A DNA stretch of 64,000 bases. Origin: an uncultured Acidobacteriia bacterium. GTDB lineage: Bacteria; Acidobacteriota; Terriglobia; Bryobacterales; Bryobacteraceae. The stretch lies in contig CAIRSA010000473.1 in the NCBI GenBank assembly GCA_903881085.1, forward strand, positions 1 through 64,000, given 5' to 3'. Positions 41,485-51,084 of the stretch are shown here, one piece after another. Position numbers and translations under genes: made by a program. Under the pieces are notes generated by a model. It was not told the DNA's origin. It searched no databases and saw nothing but the letters and a program-made list of their open reading frames with translations. Every line of letters begins with the position of its first letter. Position 1 is the first letter of the stretch.

Positions 41485-43023
41485 CTATCTTCCCGTCCTG
41501 CGCGGAACTCGGGCTGGGATCGCTGCTCCTGGTTCGTACTTCAGGTCGCCGCCTTTGATGTCGCGGAGCCCCTGCCACTTGGGGCGGATCGGCGGAAAAT
41601 CGGGTACCTGCACGTCCAGCTTCTCAAACATGCCGTGCAGGCGTTTAACAACCTCGGGATTGCTGGCGGCAACATCGTGCTGTTCTGACGGGTCTTTCGC
41701 AAGGTCGAACAGCATCATCGCTTTGGGCGCATCGCCAGACTGGATGCCGGGGTATTTCGATGGCCTTGCCTGTTCGAACGGGGCAATCAGTGTCAGCCCG
41801 TCTGGACCGCGAGGGTCCACCCAATCAGGCCCGGCGTCAATGCTAGTCGAGGCGCCGGGAGTGCGCACGTGCAGCTTCCATTTGCCCGAGCGGATGATGT
41901 GCAGCTTTGCCCCGGACATGGCATAGATGGCTTCGTGCGGTGAAGCAGCGCCGGGTTTGGTCATCAACGGAAGAATGTCCTTGCCATCGATGACGCGGTC
42001 AGCCGGCAGCTTGACGTCCGCCAATCCGCACAGAGTCGGGAAGATATCGATGATGCCGCAGATTTCCTTGCTGACCAGTCCCGCGGGAATCCGTCCCGGC
42101 CACTGCGCGATCATCGGAATGCGAATGCCGCCTTCCCATGGGCGAGCCTTCATGCCGCGGAGTGAACCTGTGCTGCCCCCGTACCAGGGACCGTTGTCAG
42201 AGAGAAACACCACCACGGTGTCCCGCTCCAAATGTAATTCCTTCAGCCGGCTCAGAACCTGGCCCACTGACCAATCCAATTCGCGGATCACATCCGCGTA
42301 GAGCCCGCCCGGCTTACGCGAGTAAAACTCCTCGGACGCGGCCAGAGGCTTGTGCGGCATGGCATGCGCGAGGTAGAGCAGGAACGGATTGTTCTTGTTG
42401 CGTCCAATGAAATCCAACGCGCGGCGGGTATAGTCGCGCGTGATGTGGCCCTGGACGACCGGATACTGGACCACCTCCTCGTTGTGCACGATTTGCACCG
42501 GACGCATGTCATTGGAATAGGGGATGCCGTAATACTCGTCGAAGCCCTGGCTGCGCGGTAGAAACTCCGGCGTGTGCCCGAGGTGCCATTTGCCGATGCA
42601 GATGCTCGCATAGCCGCGCGGCTTCAGCGCCTCGGCGAGAGTGATCTCGCTCAACGCCAGTCCGATATCGACGCCGGAATCGGGAGCCGGGTTGGACCAC
42701 ATCCCATGGCGGAATGGGTAGCGGCCGGTCAGAAGCGACGCTCGCGACGGGGCGCAGTAAGGCATGGGGACGTAGCAGTCCGTGAACCGGACTCCATCTG
42801 CGGCCATTCGATCCAGGAAGGGTGTTTCGTTCGTTGAACTGCCGAAACACTTCAGATCTCCGTACCCCAGATCGTCAGCGAGGATGATGATGAAATTCGG
42901 ACTCCGCCCGGCTGCAGCAGCGCTGGCAGCAAGGCCGGAAAACAGGAATTGTCGTCGGTTTGTGAGTGTCACTATAGCAGTGTACTTCTGAAGTTTGAAT
43001 TTGAAAAGCGTCTTCAAAAACAT
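41485..43023 (-). CDS. Type I sulfatase
   Basis: 512 residues if started at ATG 43023. A GTG at 42972 (VTLTNRRQFLFSG) would begin just before the Tat-like NRRQFLFSG signal and is an equally good start; neither has a clear ribosome site. DDLGYGD near 50-56; formylglycine site CAPSR with Cys90 in that numbering; GKWHLG; LSDNGPWYGG. First gene of the three-sulfatase/receptor unit. The receptor at 43282 diverges from it. Confidence 0.92.
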   Translation of the reverse strand: MFLKTLFKFKLQKYTAIVTLTNRRQFLFSGLAASAAAAGRSPNFIIILADDLGYGDLKCFGSSTNETPFLDRMAADGVRFTDCYVPMPYCAPSRASLLTGRYPFRHGMWSNPAPDSGVDIGLALSEITLAEALKPRGYASICIGKWHLGHTPEFLPRSQGFDEYYGIPYSNDMRPVQIVHNEEVVQYPVVQGHITRDYTRRALDFIGRNKNNPFLLYLAHAMPHKPLAASEEFYSRKPGGLYADVIRELDWSVGQVLSRLKELHLERDTVVVFLSDNGPWYGGSTGSLRGMKARPWEGGIRIPMIAQWPGRIPAGLVSKEICGIIDIFPTLCGLADVKLPADRVIDGKDILPLMTKPGAASPHEAIYAMSGAKLHIIRSGKWKLHVRTPGASTSIDAGPDWVDPRGPDGLTLIAPFEQARPSKYPGIQSGDAPKAMMLFDLAKDPSEQHDVAASNPEVVKRLHGMFEKLDVQVPDFPPIRPKWQGLRDIKGGDLKYEPGAAIPARVPRRTGR

Positions 43024-43160
43024 GCGGTGGAAACTTCTGTATCATCACCTCCGACCGGGACCGAAGAGTGCGAGAAGAGTGAACTGGTCAGGTGCATCAG
43101 TACCACGCTCGCTTTTCGCAATGCGCCCCCCGTCAGGGATCTTCTGTACTTTTGTTCCAA

Positions 43161-43189
43161 TTGACACACGGTGCTGTTTGATTCATAAT
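43161..43189 (+). promoter_or_regulatory. Sigma-70-like promoter of the receptor at 43282
   Basis: TTGACA at 43161-43166, a 17-base spacer, and CATAAT at 43184-43189, a near-consensus housekeeping promoter. It lies about 93 bases before ATG 43282. No CCAACCG-type ECF element is present here. Confidence 0.6.
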
Positions 43190-43281
43190 CAAGCCACTTA
43201 GTGCATTTCTCAGGGAGAAGTCCGAGCGGATTGCGTCCATGTCATTTTATTCCGGCACACTTCCGGCTTTGGAAGACTATT

Positions 43282-46200
43282 ATGAATAAACTCTTTTTTG
43301 CTTCTATGCTGCTTGCTGCCTCCGCCTTTGCCCAGACAGCACAATTGAGCGGTCGCGTGACGGACGCGTCTGGAGCAGTGGTTCCCGGTACGAACCTCAT
43401 TTTGCGAAACGTGGCCAATGGCAGGGAACGTCAGACCGTAACCAACGAACTTGGCCTTTACTCCGTGCCTCTTCTGACGCCTGGGAGCTATCAGTTCCGC
43501 GTACAGCATCAAGGGTTCAAACCCATCGTTCGGGACGGAGTGAATCTTGACATCGACCAGCGGGCGACGGTTGACTTCGCATTGGAGCTTGGCGCAGCGA
43601 CCGAACAGATTCAGGTGAGCGCCTCGGTGAGCCGGTTGAACACGGTGGAGGCCTCGCAGGGACAGGTGATCGACAATCAGCGCATCGTCGATATGCCACT
43701 GAACGGCCGCAACTACCTCGACTTGGCGCTAATGTCAGGCGGCGCAGTTCAGCCGGACCCTGGTTCCCGTATCGGCGGTTTCTCCTCCGGTGGACAGCGC
43801 GTCAGCCAGAACAACTACATCATGGACGGCATCGATAACAATTCTGTCGAACTCGCCGCCGCCGGTCGGCGAGCCGAAATGGTGGAGCCTTCTATCGACG
43901 CCATCCAGGAATTCAAAGTGCAGACCAATGCCTATTCGGCCGAGTTCGGTCGCGGCATGGGAGCGGTAGTGAACCTGACGATAAAGAGCGGCGCCAACGA
44001 TGTCCATGGCACTGCGTTTGAATTCATCCGGAACGAGGTCTTCGACGCCAAGAACTTCTTTACGCCTGCCACCAGCGCCAAGCCACCTTTCAAACGCAAC
44101 CAATATGGATTCAGTATGGGGGGCCCGGTGGTGATCCCGCATGTTTATAACGGCCGCAATAAAACCTTCTTTTTCGGCGACTTCGAGCGGGCCCGCATCC
44201 GTCAGACGTCTACAATAGCTAATACTCTTCCAACCACGAAGATGCGCAGCGGCGATTTTTCGGAACTCTCAAAGAAGCTCAACGATCCCGGCAGCAGCCT
44301 GCCTTTTGCGGGAAACGTCATTCCAGCCTCACGTTTTGACCCGGTGGCGGCGACGCTGATCAAGCTCTATCCCGCAGTGCAAAGTTCCACTCTGGCGAAC
44401 AACTTCACCTATCTTTCCCCTCAGAATCAGGACGTCGACAAATGGGATCTGCGAATCGACCAGAATGCCGGAACCAAAGACAATTTTTTCTTCCGCTTCA
44501 GCACGCATGATAGTTTCCTCCCGGACACGCCTGCTTTGCCGGCCCCCGCCTACGGCAGCGGTAACCTCGACTACATCACTGAAGGCATTAACACTGGCAT
44601 TGGCTGGAACCACATCTTCACCTCCAACCTGATCATGAGCGTGCGCGGCGGTTGGAACTTCGCGCGTTTCAAGCGCAATAACCCGGCATCTGCGCTGGGA
44701 CACAACTTTAACAAGGAATTTGGCATCCCCGGAGCGTCCTACGTCCCTGACGGCGGCTTTTCACAGGTGAGCATAACCGGATATCGCGCATTGGGAATCG
44801 GAGCCAACAATCCGGTTGATCGCAACTCCCAAAACCGGCAGGTGAGCGGAGATCTGAGTTGGAATCACCAGCGGCATGCGGTCAAAGCTGGTGTTTCTTT
44901 CATCCGCAGCCAGAACCCGATCTACAACATCCGCAATACCCTTGGCACGTTCACGTTCAACGGTGCTTATACCGGAGATGGAGCGGCCGACTTCCTGCTG
45001 GGACAGGTCAACCAGTGGGCCTGGCAGTCGCCGGTGATCGTGTCCATGCGCACTTACAACTTCGCCACTTACTTGCAGGACGACTGGAAAATCAATAATC
45101 GCCTGACTGTCAATCTGGGTATTCGCTACGAGATCTCGCCTCCGTGGTACGAGAAGTACAACAAGATGGGGAACTTCGATATCGATACGGCGCCGAATTC
45201 GCCAACATTGGTGTTGGCTGCCAATGGTTCGCACACCAGTCGGGCCACGGTCTCAACCGATTACGGAGAAGTGATGCCGCGAATCGGCCTGGCATTTAAG
45301 CTCAACAACAAGACCGTGATTCGCTCAGGCTATGGAATTTACTATCAATACATGGAGAATCTGGGCGACGCCGAATACCTGATCGGCAACGCGCCATTTG
45401 CATATGGCGTGACGCTTACTGGTTCTTCGAGCACGCCCCTTATGAAGTTCTCCACCGGGCCGGCCAGTGGCGCAACCGACCTGGCCAAAGCCACCGGCCT
45501 GCAGTTTTCCTCCTATCAGCGCGATCCCAAACAGGCTGCGGCGCATCAGTGGAATTTCAACATCCAGCGCGAGTTTGGCCAGAACTGGCTGTTTGAAATC
45601 GCTTACTCCGGATCGCGTGGGTTGCACTTGGTGAGGCGCTACGACGGCAACTTCTCGCCCGCTGGCCCCGGCAACATCGACGCTAAGCGCGTCTATAAGA
45701 GTCTGTTGATTCCCGGAACCAGCATCGTCTCCTCCCCTCTGGGTCCAATTTACAGTTATCGAGCCAACGGCAATTCCATTTACGACGCGATGGTTGCGAA
45801 GATCGAAAAACGGTTTTCGAAAGGCTTAACCGTACTCGGATCCTACACGTGGTCAAAAAGCATTGGAGATACCTGCGGGTCTGCCGTTGGGGGCGATGCC
45901 ACAGGCTGCGGCTATCAGAACATATTCAATCTTCGTCCGGAGCGGTCGCTCGATAACCAGGATGTGCCGCATCGCTTCGTTGCTTCCGTGCTTTATGATT
46001 TGCCAGCAGGCAAGGGGCGGACATATATGGCCAATGCCCCACGCGCTGTAGATGCGGTGCTCGGCGGTTGGTCGCTTGGTTCCATCTGGAGTGCCTCCTC
46101 ACAGGTCCCGTTTAGTCCAACCGTCTCTGGAAATCCAGCAAACACCGGGACCTATACTGTGGTGCAGCGTCCGGATGTTGTTGGCGATCCCCACAACGGC

Positions 46201-46503
46201 ACGCGCACGCTGCAAGCCGACTTCAATACCGCCGCTTTCGCCAGACCGGCAAACTATACCTATGGCAGCGCGGGGCGAAACATTCTGCGTGGCCGGCCAC
46301 AGTTCAACTGGGACTTTTCGGCGCATAAGAACTTTCAGATCGTGGAACGTGTAAGGCTGCAGTTCCGATTTGAAGCGTTCACGCTCACCAATACGCCCCG
46401 CTTTGGGGCTCCCGGCAACGTGTTGGGTACCGCAGCGTTCGGCGTCATCGCCAGTGCCTCCACTCCTCGCAACTTGCAATTCGGCCTGAAACTCATATGG
46501 TAA
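43282..46503 (+). CDS. Oar-like TonB-dependent receptor
   Basis: 1073 residues from ATG 43282 (GGAAG 6 bases upstream). Signal peptide ends SAFAQ; regulatory-like domain (LSGRVTDASGAVVPG...), plug with VDMPLNGRNYLDLALM and a barrel ending FGLKLIW. It has its own sigma-70-like promoter and no coupled downstream gene; a sulfatase relic lies after it on the other strand. Confidence 0.9.
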   Translation: MNKLFFASMLLAASAFAQTAQLSGRVTDASGAVVPGTNLILRNVANGRERQTVTNELGLYSVPLLTPGSYQFRVQHQGFKPIVRDGVNLDIDQRATVDFALELGAATEQIQVSASVSRLNTVEASQGQVIDNQRIVDMPLNGRNYLDLALMSGGAVQPDPGSRIGGFSSGGQRVSQNNYIMDGIDNNSVELAAAGRRAEMVEPSIDAIQEFKVQTNAYSAEFGRGMGAVVNLTIKSGANDVHGTAFEFIRNEVFDAKNFFTPATSAKPPFKRNQYGFSMGGPVVIPHVYNGRNKTFFFGDFERARIRQTSTIANTLPTTKMRSGDFSELSKKLNDPGSSLPFAGNVIPASRFDPVAATLIKLYPAVQSSTLANNFTYLSPQNQDVDKWDLRIDQNAGTKDNFFFRFSTHDSFLPDTPALPAPAYGSGNLDYITEGINTGIGWNHIFTSNLIMSVRGGWNFARFKRNNPASALGHNFNKEFGIPGASYVPDGGFSQVSITGYRALGIGANNPVDRNSQNRQVSGDLSWNHQRHAVKAGVSFIRSQNPIYNIRNTLGTFTFNGAYTGDGAADFLLGQVNQWAWQSPVIVSMRTYNFATYLQDDWKINNRLTVNLGIRYEISPPWYEKYNKMGNFDIDTAPNSPTLVLAANGSHTSRATVSTDYGEVMPRIGLAFKLNNKTVIRSGYGIYYQYMENLGDAEYLIGNAPFAYGVTLTGSSSTPLMKFSTGPASGATDLAKATGLQFSSYQRDPKQAAAHQWNFNIQREFGQNWLFEIAYSGSRGLHLVRRYDGNFSPAGPGNIDAKRVYKSLLIPGTSIVSSPLGPIYSYRANGNSIYDAMVAKIEKRFSKGLTVLGSYTWSKSIGDTCGSAVGGDATGCGYQNIFNLRPERSLDNQDVPHRFVASVLYDLPAGKGRTYMANAPRAVDAVLGGWSLGSIWSASSQVPFSPTVSGNPANTGTYTVVQRPDVVGDPHNGTRTLQADFNTAAFARPANYTYGSAGRNILRGRPQFNWDFSAHKNFQIVERVRLQFRFEAFTLTNTPRFGAPGNVLGTAAFGVIASASTPRNLQFGLKLIW

Positions 46504-46581
46504 GAGTGCCAGACAGCAAGGGGCCGTAGGGCTAGGCACCTGGCCAACGCCTGCCGCTTGCAATCCGTAGCATGCAGCGGC

Positions 46582-46633
46582 CGGGCCGTTGTCTGAGAGA
46601 GACAGCATGACAATATCACGCTGAACAAGCAGG
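46582..46633 (-). pseudogene. Sulfatase relic
   Basis: On the minus strand a frame reads LLVQRDIVMLSLSDNGP, matching the LHLERDTVVVFLSDNGP metal-site strand of the sulfatase at 41485 at 10 of 17 positions. There is no further match on either side. The gap between the receptor at 43282 and the gene at 46726 (222 bases) holds nothing else I recognise. Confidence 0.4.
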
Positions 46634-46725
46634 TGGTGGTGACAAATCACGCACGATTACACCCACCGCGTGCTAAATTTCATCGGACGCACGTCAAGGG
46701 TTCGTCAGTGAGGTCGAGCTTAGTT

Positions 46726-47415
46726 TTAGTGGCGGCGCAGAAGCTTCATCAGTTTGTCGCCTTCGGGTGCAAACTCGCGCCCGACGTTGAACACCGCGCC
46801 GTAGATCAACTGCTCGTTGCCGGCGCGCAATCCCTGTGCCGACCACTTCGAGTGCGGTTGCCACATCGTCGCAATCATCCCAGCGCCATAGCCGGAAGCG
46901 ATACGCGAAATATGCAGGGTAGTGTGCCCATCGCGATTCACGGTAAGCACGTTCTGCAAAATGGCGTGCCCAATTCTTGCCGCAACTTTGTGCGACTTCG
47001 CAGGTACATAACGCGTATCGTGCCCCAATCCCCAGGCACCCACGGTCAGAAAGGAGTTCCTGATCACATAAGTCGCATATTGTGATGCATAACGCTTGCC
47101 ATAACCTTCCACTCCACCACCCCAGGAATACTGACGCATCTGGATCTGCGAAATGCCAGCCGAGATCGATGTCCTGAGCCATGGGTTCGCTGTGGTAAAT
47201 GTCTGCCTGAGGTACAGTTTAATTCGCTGATCGCCAGTAAGCGGCACGTAAGCTCCCAGAGGGACCGCTGCGCCAAACAACGGGTGAACCGCGATCGGGT
47301 CAACCGCATCGGCAACAGTCTCAATCGGCGCGGAAACTGGCGGGATGGTACTGCTCTGGGCGTTGCAGGCCGAGGCAAGACAAAAGAATAGACTGGCGTA
47401 CCACTGAAGCTTCAT
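46726..47415 (-). CDS. Secreted protein of unknown function
   Basis: 229 residues from ATG 47415, with a signal peptide (LQWYASLFFCLASACNAQ). The mature part has a repeated GYGK/GAWGLGHD pattern (EGYGKRYASQYATYVIRNSFLTVG, RIGHAILQNVLT) and a Ser/Thr-rich middle. It may be an outer-membrane or periplasmic protein. I do not recognise the family. It follows a receptor gene after 61 bases and may share its transcript. Confidence 0.55.
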   Translation of the reverse strand: MKLQWYASLFFCLASACNAQSSTIPPVSAPIETVADAVDPIAVHPLFGAAVPLGAYVPLTGDQRIKLYLRQTFTTANPWLRTSISAGISQIQMRQYSWGGGVEGYGKRYASQYATYVIRNSFLTVGAWGLGHDTRYVPAKSHKVAARIGHAILQNVLTVNRDGHTTLHISRIASGYGAGMIATMWQPHSKWSAQGLRAGNEQLIYGAVFNVGREFAPEGDKLMKLLRRH

Positions 47416-47476
47416 TTGCTTCAAGCATACCACCCTTGTTTTTGAGCTTCCCTGCATCTACTAAGCCCAAGACGGG

Positions 47477-50400
47477 TCAGAACTGCATCCGTACCGCCCA
47501 CTGCATGATGCGCGGGTCACGCGCCGCCGTGTACTGCCCGAACTGCGAGTTGGTATTGACGCCGGCCGCATTGAACGTCGCCGAGGTGTTCATCGCACTG
47601 AACTGGGTGTGATTGAACGCGTTGAACATCTCCAGCCGGAACTGCATCTGAACGCGCTCCCAGATGGGTATGCCTTTCACCAGTGAGATGTTGAAGTTTT
47701 CTATTCCCGGGCCGCGAATCAGGTTCTTCGCCGGATTACCCAGGGTGCCGACTGCCGGCAGCGCAAAGACTGTCGGATTGAAGGCTTGCAGCGGTCCGTA
47801 CTCGCTGCCCAGTTGATACGGATTTCCGGTGAGGTTGATCTTTGCGGTCACGCTTGGCGAACCGGTAATGTTGGTGGCGTTGGTCTGGCTGTAGGTGACT
47901 GCTGCCGGAGCACCCTTCGAGAATTGTGCCACGCCAAAAAGATGCCAGTCGTTGACGACGGCGCGAACCGGCGCTACGGCCGACTTCCATTTCGGGACAT
48001 CCCAAATCCAGTTAAGGTTCAGTATCTGGGTACGATCGAAGCCTGCGAGGCCATAGTTCCAGGCCCGGAAGATCGAGGCAGGCACTGCGTTGTTCACGGC
48101 TCCGAAGTCGGCATCGACCCAGTCCATGGCTTTCGACCACGTGTAGGCGAGTCCGAACTTGGCTCCCCGGGCGAAGCGGCGGTTGGCCGATACCTGCAGT
48201 GAATGGTAGTTCGAAGTGGCGTCGTTCGCTTTATAGGAAATGGCGCTGTAGCCTTGAATGGGGACGAGAAAAGCATTGGGAAGAGGCGTGCTGGGCAGCA
48301 CCGGGTTCGCGTTGGACGGCAGGAACTGCGCGCCTAGCGGAACCGGTTCCAGGTCCTGTGCCCAAGAGAGATGCCTGCCCTGCGAACCGACATAGCCGGC
48401 GGACACAACCGTGCCCCAGCCGACTTTGCGCTGCACGGTCAGGCTCATATTCATCACCGTTGAAGCTTTCATGTCCTTCTGAAGGGCAACCACGGAGGGC
48501 GGCGAAATGAAACCCTGCGCGGAAGTGAAGGTCGACAACGTGCCGAACTGCACCACCGGCGTTTGCACGATCGGATAGGAGCTGGTGCCCGAAATGTTGG
48601 AGAGCGGCCGGTTGTAGAATACTCCGAAGCCGCCTCGGATGGCAGTCTTGCCGTCGCCGAACGGGTCGTACGCGAAGCCAAACCGGGGAGCCGGCAGCGG
48701 CCCCATATTATTGACCAGAGCACGCGGATAGTTGGGAGTGTTTGCGGCCACCACCATTCCGTTGGTAAGGTTGCCAGAGCCCGGAGCGATGAAGCCGACC
48801 AGAACGGACGAATAGACCTGCCCGGTGACCGGGTTCACGCCAACGCTCTTGCCGCCCACCAGCGCAGGACGGATCAACTGCACCGCCTGGCTGGGATTGT
48901 ACAGACTTGGCGCGAAGCCAGCCGTTTGGTTGCTATCGGTGAAGAACGGCTGGTACCAACTAATCCGTATACCGTAATCGAGGGTCAGTTTCTTCGTTAC
49001 CCGCCACGTGTCCTCGACAAAGGTGTCGAGGCCGTTTGCCTTTGGCGCAGTCACCGGACGGTTCGTCGCTTCGGTGTAGCTGTTAAAGACGCCGATCAAG
49101 GCGTTGGAATATGGATTTCCGGTATTCAGCGGATTATTCGCGTTCGTACCAAAATTAAACGTACCGTTAAAGTTGGCCGAGTTACCCCCGTCGTAGGTAC
49201 GCATGTGTTCGAAGGTGAAGCCTGCCTTAACTGTATGCGACCCGGCAATATAGGTAATGTTGTCGGCGATGTTAGTCAGGTAACGAGTCAGATAATAGGG
49301 AAAGCGGCCGTCGAATGAGATGTTGGGCGGAAGGTTAACGCCGGCAAACGACATGCCGGGCAGAAGATTCAGCGGGTTGCCCGCGGGGCTCAACTGTCCG
49401 GCTTTGAAGCCGTAGGTGGCGCGCTGCAGACCCGCCAGTGCATCCTTCTCGAAGGAATCGGTCGGGCCGTTATCCAGGGCGTACCCGAAGATCAATTGGT
49501 TCACAATCGTAGGCGAGAAGATGTGCGTATAGTGTCCGCTCACCATCTCTCCGGTGGTCTTAGTGATGAGTCCTTTGAACAGCGGGAACCCGATCGTGAG
49601 CCCTGTGACAGCGGCGGAGTTGGCGGGACCGTTATCTGTCTCCCAATTGCCTAGCAGCGTGAAGGAGAAAACATCGGAAGTGCGAGCGTTGAAATCGAGT
49701 TTCAAGGTGGCCAGTTTGACGGGTTCGTTCGTCGTCGCCTGGCTCACGTAGTTATAGGCAGTCGAACCCGATGTGTTCGGCAGGGGAAACACGTTGAGCA
49801 GTGCCCGGCCATTGGGATCAATCCGGCTTGCAGGAATGACGTTTCCTGGAAAGACCTTTCCGGTGTCCGGATCGGTCACATTGACAGTTCCGAAATTGCC
49901 CGAACGCTGCGCCTCCGTGGGCATCGTGATATTGACCGGGTTCCCGGAGACTCTCTTTGGCAGGAACTCCTGGTTCCCAAAAAAGAACAGCTTGTTGTGC
50001 AGCGCCGGCAACTTGCCAGGCACCCAGATGGGACCGCCAATGTTATAGGTCACGGCGTTAAAGCGATTGACCGGCCTTGCAAGTCCCAGCCGGTTATTAA
50101 AAAAGTTGCTGGCATTGAAAAACTCGTTGCGTCCGTAGTACATGCCCATGCCGTGATACTGGAGGGTGCCCGATTTCGTCACCATCTGCACTTCGCTGCC
50201 AGAGAGCCGGCCGTATTCCGCCTGGTAGTTGCTCTGCAGAACCTTGACTTCGGAAATCGATTCCATGCTGGGCATGAACGTGCCATTGGCCGCGCCTCCC
50301 AGGGCCGACATCGTAACGCCATCGACGGCGAAATTATTGGAAGTTGCGCGATTCCCGGAGACGTTGAAGTTGGTCGCGTTGGTGCCGCCGAGGCTGCGGG

Positions 50401-50941
50401 AGCCTGCGCCGACTGGATCCACCACGCCCGGCGCGATGCCCAACAGTGAGGTAACCGTGCGTCCATAGACGGGGAGATCCTCGGTTTGTTCGGCGGTGAT
50501 TGAGGTTGAGTGTTCCGAACTTCCGGTCTGGACGGCCGCCCCCTCAGCCGTAACTGTGATGTGCTGGTCTACGCCACCCAGTTCGAGGGATTGGTTTCCG
50601 AGGGCAAGCCGTTCCGACGGACTCAATTGGATTCCTTTGCGATCCAATGTCTTAAATCCGGAGGCTTTCATTGTGACCGAATACTCGCCGGGCTCGATGC
50701 TGTCAAATACAAATTCGCCGGAACTGGTTGCCTTAACGGTGCGTTGAGAGCCGTTCGTGATGCTGACCAGTTTGATTTCCACCTGCGGAATTGCACTTCC
50801 GCTGGCGTCGGTCACCGAACCGAAGATCGCTCCGGTCGTCGCCTGGCCAAAGACAAGGCCCACACATAGCAGGAGAGCGAGTATTGGGGTAACCGCACAC
50901 TCCAATGAACCGCGGTTGGCACGACGCGAATGGGTCTTCAT
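47477..50941 (-). CDS. Oar-like TonB-dependent receptor
   Basis: 1154 residues from ATG 50941, with AGGAGG 8 bases before it (a TTG at 50947 is the other start). Signal peptide ends LVFGQ; regulatory-like domain; plug region VTSLLGIAPGVVDPVG; barrel ends WAVRMQF. It is transcribed from the minus-strand ECF promoter at 50974-51002 and diverges from the sulfatase at 51085, which has its own copy of the promoter. Confidence 0.9.
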   Translation of the reverse strand: MKTHSRRANRGSLECAVTPILALLLCVGLVFGQATTGAIFGSVTDASGSAIPQVEIKLVSITNGSQRTVKATSSGEFVFDSIEPGEYSVTMKASGFKTLDRKGIQLSPSERLALGNQSLELGGVDQHITVTAEGAAVQTGSSEHSTSITAEQTEDLPVYGRTVTSLLGIAPGVVDPVGAGSRSLGGTNATNFNVSGNRATSNNFAVDGVTMSALGGAANGTFMPSMESISEVKVLQSNYQAEYGRLSGSEVQMVTKSGTLQYHGMGMYYGRNEFFNASNFFNNRLGLARPVNRFNAVTYNIGGPIWVPGKLPALHNKLFFFGNQEFLPKRVSGNPVNITMPTEAQRSGNFGTVNVTDPDTGKVFPGNVIPASRIDPNGRALLNVFPLPNTSGSTAYNYVSQATTNEPVKLATLKLDFNARTSDVFSFTLLGNWETDNGPANSAAVTGLTIGFPLFKGLITKTTGEMVSGHYTHIFSPTIVNQLIFGYALDNGPTDSFEKDALAGLQRATYGFKAGQLSPAGNPLNLLPGMSFAGVNLPPNISFDGRFPYYLTRYLTNIADNITYIAGSHTVKAGFTFEHMRTYDGGNSANFNGTFNFGTNANNPLNTGNPYSNALIGVFNSYTEATNRPVTAPKANGLDTFVEDTWRVTKKLTLDYGIRISWYQPFFTDSNQTAGFAPSLYNPSQAVQLIRPALVGGKSVGVNPVTGQVYSSVLVGFIAPGSGNLTNGMVVAANTPNYPRALVNNMGPLPAPRFGFAYDPFGDGKTAIRGGFGVFYNRPLSNISGTSSYPIVQTPVVQFGTLSTFTSAQGFISPPSVVALQKDMKASTVMNMSLTVQRKVGWGTVVSAGYVGSQGRHLSWAQDLEPVPLGAQFLPSNANPVLPSTPLPNAFLVPIQGYSAISYKANDATSNYHSLQVSANRRFARGAKFGLAYTWSKAMDWVDADFGAVNNAVPASIFRAWNYGLAGFDRTQILNLNWIWDVPKWKSAVAPVRAVVNDWHLFGVAQFSKGAPAAVTYSQTNATNITGSPSVTAKINLTGNPYQLGSEYGPLQAFNPTVFALPAVGTLGNPAKNLIRGPGIENFNISLVKGIPIWERVQMQFRLEMFNAFNHTQFSAMNTSATFNAAGVNTNSQFGQYTAARDPRIMQWAVRMQF

Positions 50942-50973
50942 GGACAAACCTCCTGAATTTGCTTCTTAACTAC

Positions 50974-51002
50974 AAGATGCAGGCACTGAACAGTCCGGTT
51001 GG
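50974..51002 (-). promoter_or_regulatory. ECF promoter copy 1, drives the receptor at 47477-50941
   Basis: On the minus strand: CCAACCG (51002-50996), 15 bases, GCATCTT (50980-50974). It lies 33 bases before the receptor ATG. It shares every base of both elements and the spacing with copies at 51038 and 63685. Confidence 0.85.
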
Positions 51003-51037
51003 AAATAGGGCTGCCAAGACAGGTTATCGTAGATTCG

Positions 51038-51066
51038 CCAACCGTTGCACATGAAGAACGCATCTT
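51038..51066 (+). promoter_or_regulatory. ECF promoter copy 2, drives the sulfatase at 51085
   Basis: CCAACCG (51038-51044), 15 bases, GCATCTT (51060-51066). Only 18 bases separate it from ATG 51085, so the leader is very short. Its -35 element is 35 bases from the -35 element of the divergent copy 1. Confidence 0.85.
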
Positions 51067-51084
51067 GATGGTATAAGGTCAACC

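Noticed and set aside
46118-46146. CCAACCG inside the receptor at 43282 as another ECF promoter
   Set aside because: No GCATC element 15 bases later; it is coding sequence. The same holds for CCAACCG near 331, 8056, 40521, 54142 and 59089.
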